Shown here in pieces: positions 15,179-23,388 of a stretch of 40,404 nucleotides of DNA; position 1 is the first letter of the stretch; every line of letters begins with the position of its first letter. The position numbers were made by a program, and so were the translations under genes. The DNA comes from Lachnospiraceae bacterium (GTDB lineage: Bacteria; Bacillota; Clostridia; Lachnospirales; Lachnospiraceae). The notes beneath the pieces are model-generated. The model worked only from the letters and a program-made list of their open reading frames with translations. It had not been told where the DNA came from and ran no database searches. Where the stretch lies: contig JAFUJA010000006.1 in NCBI GenBank assembly GCA_017473905.1, positions 1 to 40,404 on the forward strand, written 5' to 3'.

Positions 15179-16291
15179 ATGATTATTGGAACAACGAAGG
15201 AATTAAAGAATCATGAGCATCGTGTAGGACTTACACCGGACAATGTATCGGCGTATATTGCGGATGGTCATACGGTATATGTGGAAACACGTGCCGGTGA
15301 AGGTGCAGGTTTTACGGATGATATGTACGTGGCAGCCGGAGCCGTGATTCTGGATACACCGGCAGAAGTTTTTGCAAAGGCGGATATGATTGTAAAAGTC
15401 AAAGAGCCGGAGGCATGTGAATACGGCTATTTGCGCGAAGGTCAGATTCTCTATACCTATCTTCATCTGGCACCGAATCCGGAACTTACGGAGCAGCTTA
15501 TCAGCAAGGGCGTGAAAGCGGTTGCTTTTGAAACCATCACGGATGCGGAAGGAAATCTTCCCTGTCTTCGCCCCATGAGCCAGATTGCCGGTAAGTTAAG
15601 TATTCAGGAAGGTGCGAAATATCTGGAAAAAGGTTTTGGCGGACGCGGAATTCTGCTTGGCGGTGTGCCCGGTGTGGAACGTGGTAAAATTGTGATTATC
15701 GGTGGCGGTATTGCAGGTACTTACGCAGCAAAGGCAGCAATCGGTATCGGCGCAGAGGTAACTCTTCTGGATGTGAATTTAAACAGACTTGCATATTTGG
15801 ATGATATCTTCGGAAGCGCGGTATCTACTCTTTACAGTACAGATGCCAATATCCGTAAGTGTTTAAAAGATGCAGATCTTGTCATTGGTTCTGTTTTGAT
15901 TCCCGGCGGAAAAACACCGAAGCTTGTACGTAAGGAACATTTGAAACTGATGAAACCCGGCGCGGTTATTGTTGACATTGCAATTGACCAGGGCGGATGT
16001 TGTGAAACCTCCAAAGTAACAACTCATGACGAACCGATTTTCGTTGAAGACGGTGTGGTTCATTATTGTGTAGGAAATATGCCCGGTGCGGTTCCCTATA
16101 CTTCCACAATTGCTCTTGCAAACACAACCTTGAAATATGGTCAGATGATAGCTAAATACGGCTTGGAAGAGGCTGTGAAGAAAGATGCGGGCCTTGCAAA
16201 CGGCGTAAATACATATGCTCACAAATGTGTGAATAAGAATGTTGCTGACAGCTTGGAACTGGAGTATACAGATTTATTTGAATTGATTTAA
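15179..16291 (+). CDS. ald: Alanine dehydrogenase
   Basis: Catalyses reversible NAD-dependent deamination of L-alanine to pyruvate and ammonia; in spore formers it is also used during sporulation and germination. 370 residues, the standard size. N-terminal GTTKELKNHEHRVGLTPDN, catalytic region VKVKEP and YLHLAPNPELTE, nucleotide-binding VIIGGGIAGTYAAKAAIGIG and the C-terminal MPGAVPYTSTIALANTTL are all family hallmarks. Start ATG with AAGGATGGGAC upstream. A separate short gap (44 nt) follows yfcE, and a strong terminator follows ald. Assignment is firm. Confidence 0.96.
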   Translation: MIIGTTKELKNHEHRVGLTPDNVSAYIADGHTVYVETRAGEGAGFTDDMYVAAGAVILDTPAEVFAKADMIVKVKEPEACEYGYLREGQILYTYLHLAPNPELTEQLISKGVKAVAFETITDAEGNLPCLRPMSQIAGKLSIQEGAKYLEKGFGGRGILLGGVPGVERGKIVIIGGGIAGTYAAKAAIGIGAEVTLLDVNLNRLAYLDDIFGSAVSTLYSTDANIRKCLKDADLVIGSVLIPGGKTPKLVRKEHLKLMKPGAVIVDIAIDQGGCCETSKVTTHDEPIFVEDGVVHYCVGNMPGAVPYTSTIALANTTLKYGQMIAKYGLEEAVKKDAGLANGVNTYAHKCVNKNVADSLELEYTDLFELI

Positions 16292-16297
16292 CCAGGT

Positions 16298-16327
16298 AAA
16301 AAAAGACGGGGGCTCCCGTCTTTTTTT
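16298..16327. terminator. Intrinsic terminator after ald
   Basis: AAAAAAAGACGGG (16298-16310) and CCCGTCTTTTTTT (16315-16327) form a perfect stem with a 4-nt loop. The A-run and T-run make it usable in both directions; here it ends ald. Confidence 0.9.
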
Positions 16328-16426
16328 ATGCAGAGAAATTTCGAGGTATAAAAAACTGTATGTGTACATGGTAAAGCGTTAAATAATTGTTGTGCGATGT
16401 TTATGCCGGGTTTTGTCGAAATTTAT

Positions 16427-16456
16427 GTGGATGATATATATAAAATCGTGTATAAT
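16427..16456 (+). promoter_or_regulatory. Candidate promoter of the DUF2156 gene
   Basis: A perfect TATAAT lies at 16451-16456, 57 nt upstream of the ATG. The matching -35 (around TGGATG, 16428-16433) is poor, so it may need an activator or belong to another factor. The rest of the 16328-16512 gap shows no gene. Confidence 0.4.
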
Positions 16457-16512
16457 AAACAACATACGATATAAAAAAGAAATGACTGGAATGGTCAAAG
16501 GATAGAAGCAGA

Positions 16513-17400
16513 ATGATTTGGAAGGAAATAACCTTAGAAGAAAAAAAGGCAATGGATGCCTTTTATGAGTATAGAACCTCTATGGGGTGTGAGCAGTGCT
16601 TTGCGAACAATTTTTTATGGGCACCTTATTATGAAACCAAGGTGGGATATGTGGAAGATTGTATGGTTTTTTATACGGGAAAAAAGGATTCCGTCAGTTT
16701 TCCCATTGGGCCTGACCCTTGGAAAGCACTTGAAGCACTGAGGGAAGAATACCGGAAAAACGGACGAAAGTTTCGAATGGGGCTTGTTACTCCGCAACAG
16801 TTCGAATGGCTGGAACAAAAATATCCCGGTATTTATCAGATTCAGTATGAGAGAAACTGTGCGGATTATATCTATGAGAGTAAATCTTTGATTGAACTTA
16901 CGGGTAAAAAGTTACACGCCAAAAGAAATCATATCAATCGGTTTCGGGAAAATCATCCGGATTGGAGTTTCGAAGTAATCACATCTGCCAACGTTGCGGA
17001 ATGTGTGGAAATGGCAGAGGAATGGAGAATGCAGCATCCAAACGGAGAAGATCCGGATGTAAAAACGGAGCTTACCGTTACCTTGAAAGCGCTTCGATAC
17101 AGAGAAGAACTGGGATTGGACGGCGGCTTGCTTCGTGCCGGTGGAAAGGTTCTGGCGTTTGCCCTTGGGGAACCTGTAACCGATGATGCGTATGTGGTTC
17201 ATATTGAAAAGGCTTTTGGCACCGTGCAGGGGGCATATCCTATGATTAACAGGGAATTTGCAGCACAGTTTGCCGGGAATTATACCTATGTGAACAGAGA
17301 AGAAGATATGGGGGAAGAAGGGCTTCGCAAAGCGAAGTTATCCTATAATCCTGCGATACTTTATGAAAAGGGAACGGTTACACTTTTGGAAGAAAGATAA
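16513..17400 (+). CDS. DUF2156 (lysyltransferase C-terminal-like) protein
   Basis: 295-residue protein of the DUF2156 family, related by fold (tandem GNAT-like domains) to the C-terminal domain of phosphatidylglycerol lysyltransferase MprF. The hallmark YIYESKSLIELTGKKLHAKR, followed by NHINRF, lies near residues 117-142, and CEQCFANNFLWAPYY is the usual N-terminal segment. Later, GLDGGLLRAGGKVLAFALGE and VHIEKAF form the acetyltransferase-like core. No membrane segments, so it is not a full MprF; stand-alone members are common in Clostridia and their substrates are unknown. 29 nt upstream of a diguanylate cyclase gene. Confidence 0.82.
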   Translation: MIWKEITLEEKKAMDAFYEYRTSMGCEQCFANNFLWAPYYETKVGYVEDCMVFYTGKKDSVSFPIGPDPWKALEALREEYRKNGRKFRMGLVTPQQFEWLEQKYPGIYQIQYERNCADYIYESKSLIELTGKKLHAKRNHINRFRENHPDWSFEVITSANVAECVEMAEEWRMQHPNGEDPDVKTELTVTLKALRYREELGLDGGLLRAGGKVLAFALGEPVTDDAYVVHIEKAFGTVQGAYPMINREFAAQFAGNYTYVNREEDMGEEGLRKAKLSYNPAILYEKGTVTLLEER

Positions 17401-17429
17401 TTTACCGGTGATAAAAATGGGGGAATACA

Positions 17430-18407
17430 ATGGCGCTTAGTTTACAGCAGCAGCTAACGGATGCAAAACGAAAACTGGATATCCTGATGGAAAATATGCC
17501 GGGAGGCTTTATGACCTATGACGCTACCAACGGGAAGTTTGTAGAGTTAAGCAAGGGTTTACTGGCTATCTTCGGTTGCGAGGAAGAACGCTTTCGGGAG
17601 CATTTTTATAATACTTTTGATATGTTGATTTACAAAGAAGAACGTAAAAAAGTTCTGGAACTGATTTCCTATCAGGCAGAGCATCAAACCAACATTCATG
17701 TCAATTTTAAAATAAAAGGAATGTTGGATGATGTCATGTATGTGGAGTACCGCGGGCGGAAGGTAAGAGAGTCTTCAGGGCAGGTTTTATATTATGCAGT
17801 GCTTACGGATGTGACGGAACAGGTTCTTGTGCAGCAGGAAATGGCTCGTATTAACGAAGAACTGTATAAAAGGAATGCTGCAGGGGAAGCCCGTCAGGAA
17901 GAAATGCAGAAACGCATTCGAATGGATGCCATGACCGGAATTTATAATAAATCCACTATGCAGAAGGTGATTCAGGAATATCTGGCAGAATCCTCACCCG
18001 ACAGTCTTCATGCAGTTATGATGATTGACACGGATAACTTTAAAAATGTAAATGATACATTGGGGCATTTGTTCGGAGATGAGGTTATTAAGTTTGTGGC
18101 GCGCACAATTAAAAATACATTCCGCGACAGCGATTATGTAGGACGTGTCGGTGGAGATGAATTCATGGTTTTTATGAAAAATACCACGAAAGAAGTAACG
18201 GAACAGAGAGCACAGGCTTTGAATGAACAGATGTGTCGTAAATTTGAGAAAGACGGAAAAAGCATAGCAATCAGCTGTAGTATCGGAATTGCTTTTTATC
18301 CTAAGGACGGTGTAGATTATGTATCGTTGACCGCAAATGCGGACGATGCCCTTTACCGTGCGAAGGAAAAGGGCAAAAACCGCTATGTGATTGCTTCCAG
18401 AAATTAA
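17430..18407 (+). CDS. PAS-GGDEF diguanylate cyclase
   Basis: Predicted to make cyclic di-GMP from two GTP. 325 residues: a PAS domain (about 14-130) opened by LDILMENMPGGFMTYD, a coiled linker rich in Glu/Arg (131-165), and a GGDEF domain (165-325) starting DAMTGIYNKSTMQ. The active-site GGDEF is intact at 241-245, and RDSD at 232-235, five residues upstream, matches the inhibitory I-site RxxD, so product feedback is likely. Cytoplasmic. Start ATG preceded by a GGGGG run. It converges with the AraC gene, overlapping by 4 nt. A catalytic role is well supported; the PAS ligand is unknown. Confidence 0.92.
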   Translation: MALSLQQQLTDAKRKLDILMENMPGGFMTYDATNGKFVELSKGLLAIFGCEEERFREHFYNTFDMLIYKEERKKVLELISYQAEHQTNIHVNFKIKGMLDDVMYVEYRGRKVRESSGQVLYYAVLTDVTEQVLVQQEMARINEELYKRNAAGEARQEEMQKRIRMDAMTGIYNKSTMQKVIQEYLAESSPDSLHAVMMIDTDNFKNVNDTLGHLFGDEVIKFVARTIKNTFRDSDYVGRVGGDEFMVFMKNTTKEVTEQRAQALNEQMCRKFEKDGKSIAISCSIGIAFYPKDGVDYVSLTANADDALYRAKEKGKNRYVIASRN

Positions 18408-19390
18408 AAATGAGAAAGAGATAAACCGAACGGACTGAGCGTATCACGATGTTCGGTTTTACTTGTTTTACGGAATTGTAACGGTGTACAACCGAAATAT
18501 TCTTTGAAAAGTTTATTGAAATAACTGGTATTATTAAAACCTACCGAAAATGCCAGGTCTGCAATACTTGTGACAGATTTGTCCTGTTTCAAAAGTTTAT
18601 CTGCGGCCTGTAAAATCCGATATCGCATTAAATATTCAAAAGGTGTCACATTCATTGCTCTCTTAAAACATCTGCAACATTCACTTTTGCTTACGTGAAT
18701 AGAATCGGCAATGTCTTCTAGTGTGACGGAATCGGCATAGTGATTCTGAATATAGATAAGCGCATCCTTGATACGGGATTCATCCGGAGATAATACATTT
18801 GTTTTTTCCTGTACAACAATGGGTTGGTGTGGTTTGAATTTTTTTATCATTACAAACCAAAACTGACACAAGATACTTTTTGTTTGCAGTTCATATCCGT
18901 ATTCTTTGGAAAGATTAGCTTCCAATAAGTCAGAAATATAGGCAAGAATACTTCGGCTCCACATGTCACTTCTTTTAAAAACAAGGTGACGTAATTGTAT
19001 GTCATTTAACAATGGTGTCAGATACATGGTTTCTATTGCGGATTCTGTGTCATTAAAGAGAAAACGCGGATGAAAGAGCGTTGAAAGTACCACGCAATCT
19101 GTGCCGGCTTCGCTTTCTATATAGTGAAGCACATTCTGATTGATAAAGATAGCCTGGCCTTCTTCCACTCGAATGATTTCTTCACCCACGCGAAAAACAG
19201 CAGTCCCTTCCTTCACAAAATCAAGTTCAATTTCCTCATGCCAGTGCCAGCGTACATGTTGAAGGTACATTTTTGACGGTTCAACCAAATATACACCCAC
19301 GGGATATTGGGGATTGTTGTGTTCTACGATTTCATGCAGGGACTGGTCACGACTGTATAAGCTGTTCTCTTTTACATCAGAATTGCCCAT
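18404..19390 (-). CDS. AraC-family transcriptional regulator with cupin sensor
   Basis: 328 residues. The N-terminal half is a cupin-type sensor (WHWHEEIELDFVKEG, then FRVGEEIIRVEEGQAIFIN) of the kind that binds sugars or other small ligands. The C-terminal ~100 residues are a paired helix-turn-helix: ALIYIQNHYADSVTLEDIAD, then SKSECCRCFKRAMNVTPFEY and the second helix pair SIADLAFSVGFNNTSYFNKL with GCTPLQFRK. Start ATG with AAAGGAG upstream (minus strand). Divergent from the membrane GGDEF gene and convergent with the PAS-GGDEF gene, so it may regulate either neighbour. No transporter or sugar gene is adjacent, so the ligand cannot be guessed. Confidence 0.9.
   Translation of the reverse strand: MGNSDVKENSLYSRDQSLHEIVEHNNPQYPVGVYLVEPSKMYLQHVRWHWHEEIELDFVKEGTAVFRVGEEIIRVEEGQAIFINQNVLHYIESEAGTDCVVLSTLFHPRFLFNDTESAIETMYLTPLLNDIQLRHLVFKRSDMWSRSILAYISDLLEANLSKEYGYELQTKSILCQFWFVMIKKFKPHQPIVVQEKTNVLSPDESRIKDALIYIQNHYADSVTLEDIADSIHVSKSECCRCFKRAMNVTPFEYLMRYRILQAADKLLKQDKSVTSIADLAFSVGFNNTSYFNKLFKEYFGCTPLQFRKTSKTEHRDTLSPFGLSLSHF
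18423..18470 (+). terminator. Likely terminator of the PAS-GGDEF gene, inside the AraC 3' end
   Basis: AAACCGAAC (18423-18431) pairs with GTTCGGTTT (18451-18459) and is followed on the plus strand by TACTTGTTTT. It lies within the last codons of the convergent AraC gene, so it is positioned to end the plus-strand transcript only. Confidence 0.5.
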
Positions 19391-19496
19391 GTTCTGCGAA
19401 CTCCTTTTTTACATCATTACAAGTATTACTCTATCAATAACAAATTATTTCTGCAAGTCAAAAATATAATAATTATTCAGGAAATTAAAAAATAAA

Positions 19497-19525
19497 ATGA
19501 CATGTAACTATCATTAGTGTATAAT
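19497..19525 (+). promoter_or_regulatory. Promoter of the membrane GGDEF gene, very short leader
   Basis: ATGACA (19497-19502, one mismatch), 17 bp, TATAAT (19520-19525). The expected start point near 19532 coincides with the ribosome binding site GGAGGT (19532-19537), so the leader would be only about 10 nt. It excludes the in-frame ATG at 19524 as a start. Confidence 0.6.
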
Positions 19526-19541
19526 GATTTCGGAGGTAATT

Positions 19542-20636
19542 ATGGGGAATTTAAAACATTATTTGTTTGCGTTGAAAAATGGTGATTTGTTTTTTGACGA
19601 TAAAAGAAAATTTACGTTGATTATTAATTCGGTTGCTATTATACATGCCATCTTCGGCATTTTCTTTTTGTGCCAGCAGGTGTGGCCCATGGTAATATAC
19701 AACGCAATTATTGTGTTGGTATACCAGGGGTTCCTTGTTATGATTAACAATGGCAAACAACGTGTGGCGGTTGCACTGATTTCCACGGAGGTTTTTACCC
19801 ATGCAATGTTGTCGATATTGTTTATCGGTCTCAGGTGTGGTTTTCATGCGTATCTTATGGGGATGATGGTGGTAACCTGTTATGCTACTTTGTCCTGGAA
19901 GGTATATAAAGGCAGAAAACATTCCATGGTATGCTATGTATTCTTTAATTTGCTTGGATTTATAGCGTGTTACCTGGTTGGGAACTTTGTTCCGCCGGTC
20001 TGGACGGTTTCTACGATGGTAGCCCATGTACTCTACATATTTAATTGGTGTACGGTTTTTCTGCTTTGTCTGTTTTTTATGGTTCTTTTATATTGGGAGG
20101 TTTCATTCAGAAATGAAACTCTTACGGATAAAAATCAGGAGCTGGACCAAATGGCTAAAATGGATCATTTGACCCAGTTATACAACCGTAGATATATGAC
20201 CGGAAAATTTAAGGAATATCTGGATGCACTCCATGAAAACGGAGAACTTTTCAGTGTTATTATCGGAGATATAGATTTCTTTAAGAAAGTAAATGACTCT
20301 TACGGTCATGATGCCGGGGATGAGGTTTTGGTGGCCGTAGCCGGGGAACTGAAGGCTGCACTTCGTGACAGAGACTGTGTCTGTCGTTGGGGCGGAGAAG
20401 AGTTTCTGATTCTTGTAAAAGGGAATAAAGAAGTGGCGGAAATGGTTGGCGAGCGTATACGTGCCCGTATAGAGGAATTGTCGGTACAAAGCGGTGGTCA
20501 TACCATTCGCGTTACCATGACCCTGGGCGGAACAGAAACTGTTCCCGGGTACTCTGCAGATAAGTTGATTCAGCTTGCGGATGAAGCACTTTATCAGGGA
20601 AAAAATGAAGGCAGAAACAGAATTGTGATTAAATAA
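19542..20636 (+). CDS. Membrane-bound GGDEF diguanylate cyclase
   Basis: 364 residues from the ATG at 19542 (GGAGGT just upstream). The N-terminal ~185 residues contain about six hydrophobic segments (near 27-46, 50-66, 78-96, 103-118, 130-150 and 165-187), an integral membrane sensor that does not match a named MASE domain by eye. A short helix leads to the GGDEF domain starting KMDHLTQLYNRRYMTGKF. The active site is GGEEF (284-288), a functional variant, and RDRD at 275-278 gives an intact I-site. Likely makes cyclic di-GMP in response to a membrane or external cue. Followed by a terminator just before spoVAA. Confidence 0.9.
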   Translation: MGNLKHYLFALKNGDLFFDDKRKFTLIINSVAIIHAIFGIFFLCQQVWPMVIYNAIIVLVYQGFLVMINNGKQRVAVALISTEVFTHAMLSILFIGLRCGFHAYLMGMMVVTCYATLSWKVYKGRKHSMVCYVFFNLLGFIACYLVGNFVPPVWTVSTMVAHVLYIFNWCTVFLLCLFFMVLLYWEVSFRNETLTDKNQELDQMAKMDHLTQLYNRRYMTGKFKEYLDALHENGELFSVIIGDIDFFKKVNDSYGHDAGDEVLVAVAGELKAALRDRDCVCRWGGEEFLILVKGNKEVAEMVGERIRARIEELSVQSGGHTIRVTMTLGGTETVPGYSADKLIQLADEALYQGKNEGRNRIVIK

Positions 20637-20654
20637 AAAGATTCTATTTTACAT

Positions 20655-20683
20655 TGCATAAAAAATATATATGGAAAATAATA
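20655..20683 (+). promoter_or_regulatory. Candidate forespore (SigG/SigF-type) promoter of spoVAA
   Basis: TGCATA (20655-20660) matches the SigG -35 form, and AATAATA (20677-20683) differs by one base from the CATAATA-type -10. The 16-bp gap is a little shorter than usual. In Bacillus subtilis the spoVA operon is transcribed by SigG. The predicted start point, near 20690, falls inside the left arm of the terminator hairpin at 20683-20710. Confidence 0.4.
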
Positions 20684-20719
20684 AAAGTATCGCTTTTTAG
20701 CGGTACTTTTCTCTTTTTA
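20683..20719 (+). terminator. Terminator of the membrane GGDEF gene, abutting the spoVAA RBS
   Basis: AAAAGTATCGCT (20683-20694) pairs with AGCGGTACTTTT (20699-20710), loop TTTT, one G-T pair, followed by CTCTTTTTA. It ends 2 nt before the spoVAA ribosome binding site. Confidence 0.75.
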
Positions 20720-20730
20720 TGAGGTGGAAA

Positions 20731-21354
20731 ATGAGAGTGATTTATTTAAAGGCTGAGCAGGATATAGAAAGTGATAAGAAGACACTTCAGGTATCAGACC
20801 TTTGTAAAATAACGGGACAGGATAAAAAACTGTGTGCCCGGGTGGGAAAAATTCAAATTCTTGATTTGACAGGGATGACACAAAAACGGACCGCTGTCAG
20901 TATGATGAAAATAATCGAACGGATTCAGATGCATTATCCGGATGTTGAGATTGTATCGTTGGGAGAAAATGACATCCTTGTTGAAATAATTTCTCCAAAA
21001 CATAAAAAAGAACGTTTTACATTGGGAAAAATTATTTTTGTTTGCTGTATTTGTTTCTTTGGAACCGCTTTTTCCATTATGGCCTTTCACAATGATATTG
21101 AAATTCTTAATTTGAGTAAAATGGTTTATGAAAGTGTGGGGCTTGTCAGAAACGGACAGGTGGGAATATTGGAAATCGGTTATTCTTTGGGACTGGCAGG
21201 CGGCATTATTCTTTTTTATAATCACATCGGAAAAAGGAAGCTGACCTCAGATCCGACACCTATTGAAGTGGAAATGCGGATTTATGAAAATGAAGTAAAT
21301 GCCGCATTGCTTGAGGATGCCAAGCGTCTCCGGGAAGAGCAGGATGTAGAATAG
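20731..21354 (+). CDS. spoVAA: Stage V sporulation protein AA
   Basis: Component of the SpoVA system that moves dipicolinic acid into the spore and releases it at germination; acts in the inner spore membrane. 207 residues from the ATG at 20731, chosen because GAGGTGG (20721-20727) precedes it; an ATG at 20719 lies upstream of that site. An N-terminal soluble domain (about 1-95) contains VIYLKAEQD and QDKKLCARVGKIQILDL, typical of SpoVAA; two membrane segments follow near 100-117 and 146-165, and a charged C-terminal tail. Same transcript as spoVAB and spoVAC. Assignment is firm by family resemblance and context. Confidence 0.88.
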   Translation: MRVIYLKAEQDIESDKKTLQVSDLCKITGQDKKLCARVGKIQILDLTGMTQKRTAVSMMKIIERIQMHYPDVEIVSLGENDILVEIISPKHKKERFTLGKIIFVCCICFFGTAFSIMAFHNDIEILNLSKMVYESVGLVRNGQVGILEIGYSLGLAGGIILFYNHIGKRKLTSDPTPIEVEMRIYENEVNAALLEDAKRLREEQDVE

Positions 21355-21382
21355 GAAATGAATCAGAAGCGGAGGCTTGGTT

Positions 21383-21856
21383 TTGAATTTTTTGAAATTA
21401 ATATATCTTTTTATATTTGGAATCTCTTCAGGACTGGTTGTTGCCGGGGGTGTTTTTTCTACCCTGATAGCTCTGGGGCTGGTTCCGAGATTTGCAGGAA
21501 GAAGCAGAACTGCACATAAAGTGATGCTGTACGAGGATTTTATTATAATGGGTTGTATTCTCGGAATCCTTATCAGCGTATGGCCTTTTGGGGAATGGAT
21601 TCTTAGGTTGCGGGAAATGCTTTCTGCACCATTTCTTAAAACTATGAATGCAATTGGAGAAGTTCTTCTGGGGACCGGAGGATTTTTTGCGGGATGTTTT
21701 GTGGGATGTATGGCACTGGCAATAGCGGAAATGCTGGATGGAATTCCCATTTTTGCCCGCAGAATATCATTCCGAAAAGGTCTGGGCTGCGCTATTTTTG
21801 CAGTGGCAATTGCCAAATTGCTGGGAAGTTTGTTTTATTTTATAAAAATGATGTAG
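21383..21856 (+). CDS. spoVAB: Stage V sporulation protein AB
   Basis: 157-residue membrane protein of the SpoVA system. Start taken as TTG at 21383, because GGAGG at 21371-21375 gives 7-nt spacing; another in-frame TTG at 21377 is too near that site. Four hydrophobic segments are visible (near 4-28, 50-66, 95-118 and 130-150). The glycine-rich first segment FGISSGLVVAGGVFSTLIAL and the TAHKVMLYEDFIIMG segment are typical of SpoVAB. It lies 28 nt after spoVAA and 12 nt before spoVAC. Its exact role in dipicolinate transport is not known in any organism. Confidence 0.88.
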   Translation: MNFLKLIYLFIFGISSGLVVAGGVFSTLIALGLVPRFAGRSRTAHKVMLYEDFIIMGCILGILISVWPFGEWILRLREMLSAPFLKTMNAIGEVLLGTGGFFAGCFVGCMALAIAEMLDGIPIFARRISFRKGLGCAIFAVAIAKLLGSLFYFIKMM

Positions 21857-21868
21857 GAGGGGTAAAAA

Positions 21869-22351
21869 ATGAGCAATGCAAATGACATTAACCGTCAGGC
21901 TGAAGAAGCACAAATTAAAAAGAATTATCAGAAGATGGTAGAAGAAATCACACCAAAGGCAAATTTGTGGCAGAGGTGTCTTTGGGCATTTATTGTAGGA
22001 GGTATCATTTGTGTCATAGGTCAGGCAATTATGTATGCCTTTGAAAATTGGTTGGGAATGACACCGGAGGATGCGGCATCCTGGAATACCATTATTTTAA
22101 TTTTTGTCAGTGTTTTATTAACCAATTTCGGAATTTACCGCAATCTGGTGAGTTTTGCCGGGGCAGGAGCACTGGTTCCCATTACCGGATTTGCCAATTC
22201 AGTGGCATCGGCAGCTACGGAGTTTAAGTCGGAAGGCTGGGTATTCGGTGTGGGATGTAAAATTTTTACAATTGCAGGTCCCGTTATCCTGTATGGGCTG
22301 GTGGCAAGCTGGCTTCTGGGAATGGTATACTGGATTATCAGTTTGTTTTAG
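21869..22351 (+). CDS. spoVAC: Stage V sporulation protein AC
   Basis: 160-residue inner spore membrane protein; in Bacillus, SpoVAC behaves as a mechanosensitive channel used for dipicolinate release. N-terminal basic/acidic segment ending KNYQKMVEEITPK, then membrane segments near 38-60, 70-92, 95-120 and 135-158. FIVGGIICVIGQ and GAGALVPITGFANSV are family hallmarks. Start ATG with GGAGGGG upstream. Normally spoVAD and spoVAE follow directly; here a terminator and an unrelated minus-strand gene follow. Assignment is firm. Confidence 0.92.
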   Translation: MSNANDINRQAEEAQIKKNYQKMVEEITPKANLWQRCLWAFIVGGIICVIGQAIMYAFENWLGMTPEDAASWNTIILIFVSVLLTNFGIYRNLVSFAGAGALVPITGFANSVASAATEFKSEGWVFGVGCKIFTIAGPVILYGLVASWLLGMVYWIISLF

Positions 22352-22359
22352 GAAAATAT

Positions 22360-22386
22360 AAAAGGAGGCGTAATGCCTCCTTTTTA
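22360..22386. terminator. Bidirectional terminator between spoVAC and the phosphoesterase gene
   Basis: AAAAGGAGGC (22360-22369) and GCCTCCTTTT (22375-22384) form a perfect 10-bp stem with a 5-nt loop. T-runs on both sides let it serve spoVAC (plus) and the convergent metallophosphoesterase gene (minus). Confidence 0.88.
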
Positions 22387-23331
22387 AGGTTGTAATGTAA
22401 GCTTTATTAAGTGTCCTTCATAACCTGCGCCTGTAACGACCTGCAGGGTATCTTCATCAAGCATATCCCGATGATAAAAATGGATATGGCCGGAGAGTAC
22501 CAGCGGTACAAGACCATCGTCTTCGGTTACCATGTCAATAAAATCTTCCGTGTCATTATTGGGGTAACAACTGTTAATCCCCAGCAGTACTTTGGAATTG
22601 CCTTCCGGAGTTTCGCCCCATACCTGTCTGGTTAAAAGATGAAGTGTGTGGTCATCCGTATAGGGTTCGAAAGGAACGTGGCTTACGACAATGATGGGTT
22701 TCCCTTCCTGCTTTAATTCTGCCAGTGCAAGCGTGGCTTCTTCTGAAATCTGACTGTTGTCGTCATCGGTTGCAAGAATGTTGAAACTGTCGTGATGATA
22801 AATCTGATATCCATCTGTTGTTTCTGTTATGGAATCCAATCTGGGAAGATATTCCTCGTATGCAATATCCGTAAAATATTCCGTACCGTATTCAAAATCA
22901 TGATTTCCCATGGCATAAATCCAGGGAATTTCCAATTCGTTTAGATGTTGACTGACATAGTCTATAGAAGCCCACATGGCTGAATCTATAATATCTCCGC
23001 CCAATATCAGTAAATCCGGCTGCTCTTTTTTTACATAATCCATTAAGGCGGTGAAAACCTCTTCGGAGGGAACACCTTCCTTTGAATAAAAAGAACTGCT
23101 TCGTGAAGCAGCTTTGTCTGCAACTTCCGCATCCCTTTCGTCACAAAGGGTAAGGTGGGTATCTGCAATAAAAATTATTTCAAAAGGTTCTGTAAGGCCT
23201 TCGATTTGAATCTGCTCTTCCGAAACGGTAAGAGGAATTTCTTTTTTACCGCAGGCGGTAAAAAGAAGCAATCCTGCAAGCAAACCTATGCTTATGATTT
23301 TTTTTATATGATGATAAAAATGTTTTTTCAT
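22384..23331 (-). CDS. Metallophosphoesterase lipoprotein
   Basis: 315 residues with a lipoprotein signal: basic start, hydrophobic core and lipobox LFTAC with Cys27, so it is anchored outside the membrane. The rest is a calcineurin-like phosphoesterase with FIADTHL (Asp57, His59), GGDIID, GNHDFEYG, a histidine in VVSHVPFEPY and GHIHFYH, all metal-binding motifs present. Substrates of surface members include nucleotides and cyclic nucleotides, but nothing here picks one. Its promoter is divergent from and overlaps the FecR-protein promoter region. Co-location with cyclic nucleotide enzymes is suggestive only. Confidence 0.88.
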   Translation of the reverse strand: MKKHFYHHIKKIISIGLLAGLLLFTACGKKEIPLTVSEEQIQIEGLTEPFEIIFIADTHLTLCDERDAEVADKAASRSSSFYSKEGVPSEEVFTALMDYVKKEQPDLLILGGDIIDSAMWASIDYVSQHLNELEIPWIYAMGNHDFEYGTEYFTDIAYEEYLPRLDSITETTDGYQIYHHDSFNILATDDDNSQISEEATLALAELKQEGKPIIVVSHVPFEPYTDDHTLHLLTRQVWGETPEGNSKVLLGINSCYPNNDTEDFIDMVTEDDGLVPLVLSGHIHFYHRDMLDEDTLQVVTGAGYEGHLIKLTLQP

Positions 23332-23359
23332 GGTTAAACCCTTCCTTTACACTACACCG

Positions 23360-23388
23360 ATTATATCTAAAAAGTATTTTTTGGTCAA
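23360..23388 (-). promoter_or_regulatory. SigA-type promoter of the phosphoesterase gene
   Basis: Minus-strand TTGACC (23383-23388), 17 bp, TATAAT (23360-23365). The leader to the start codon at 23331 is about 20 nt. Confidence 0.75.
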
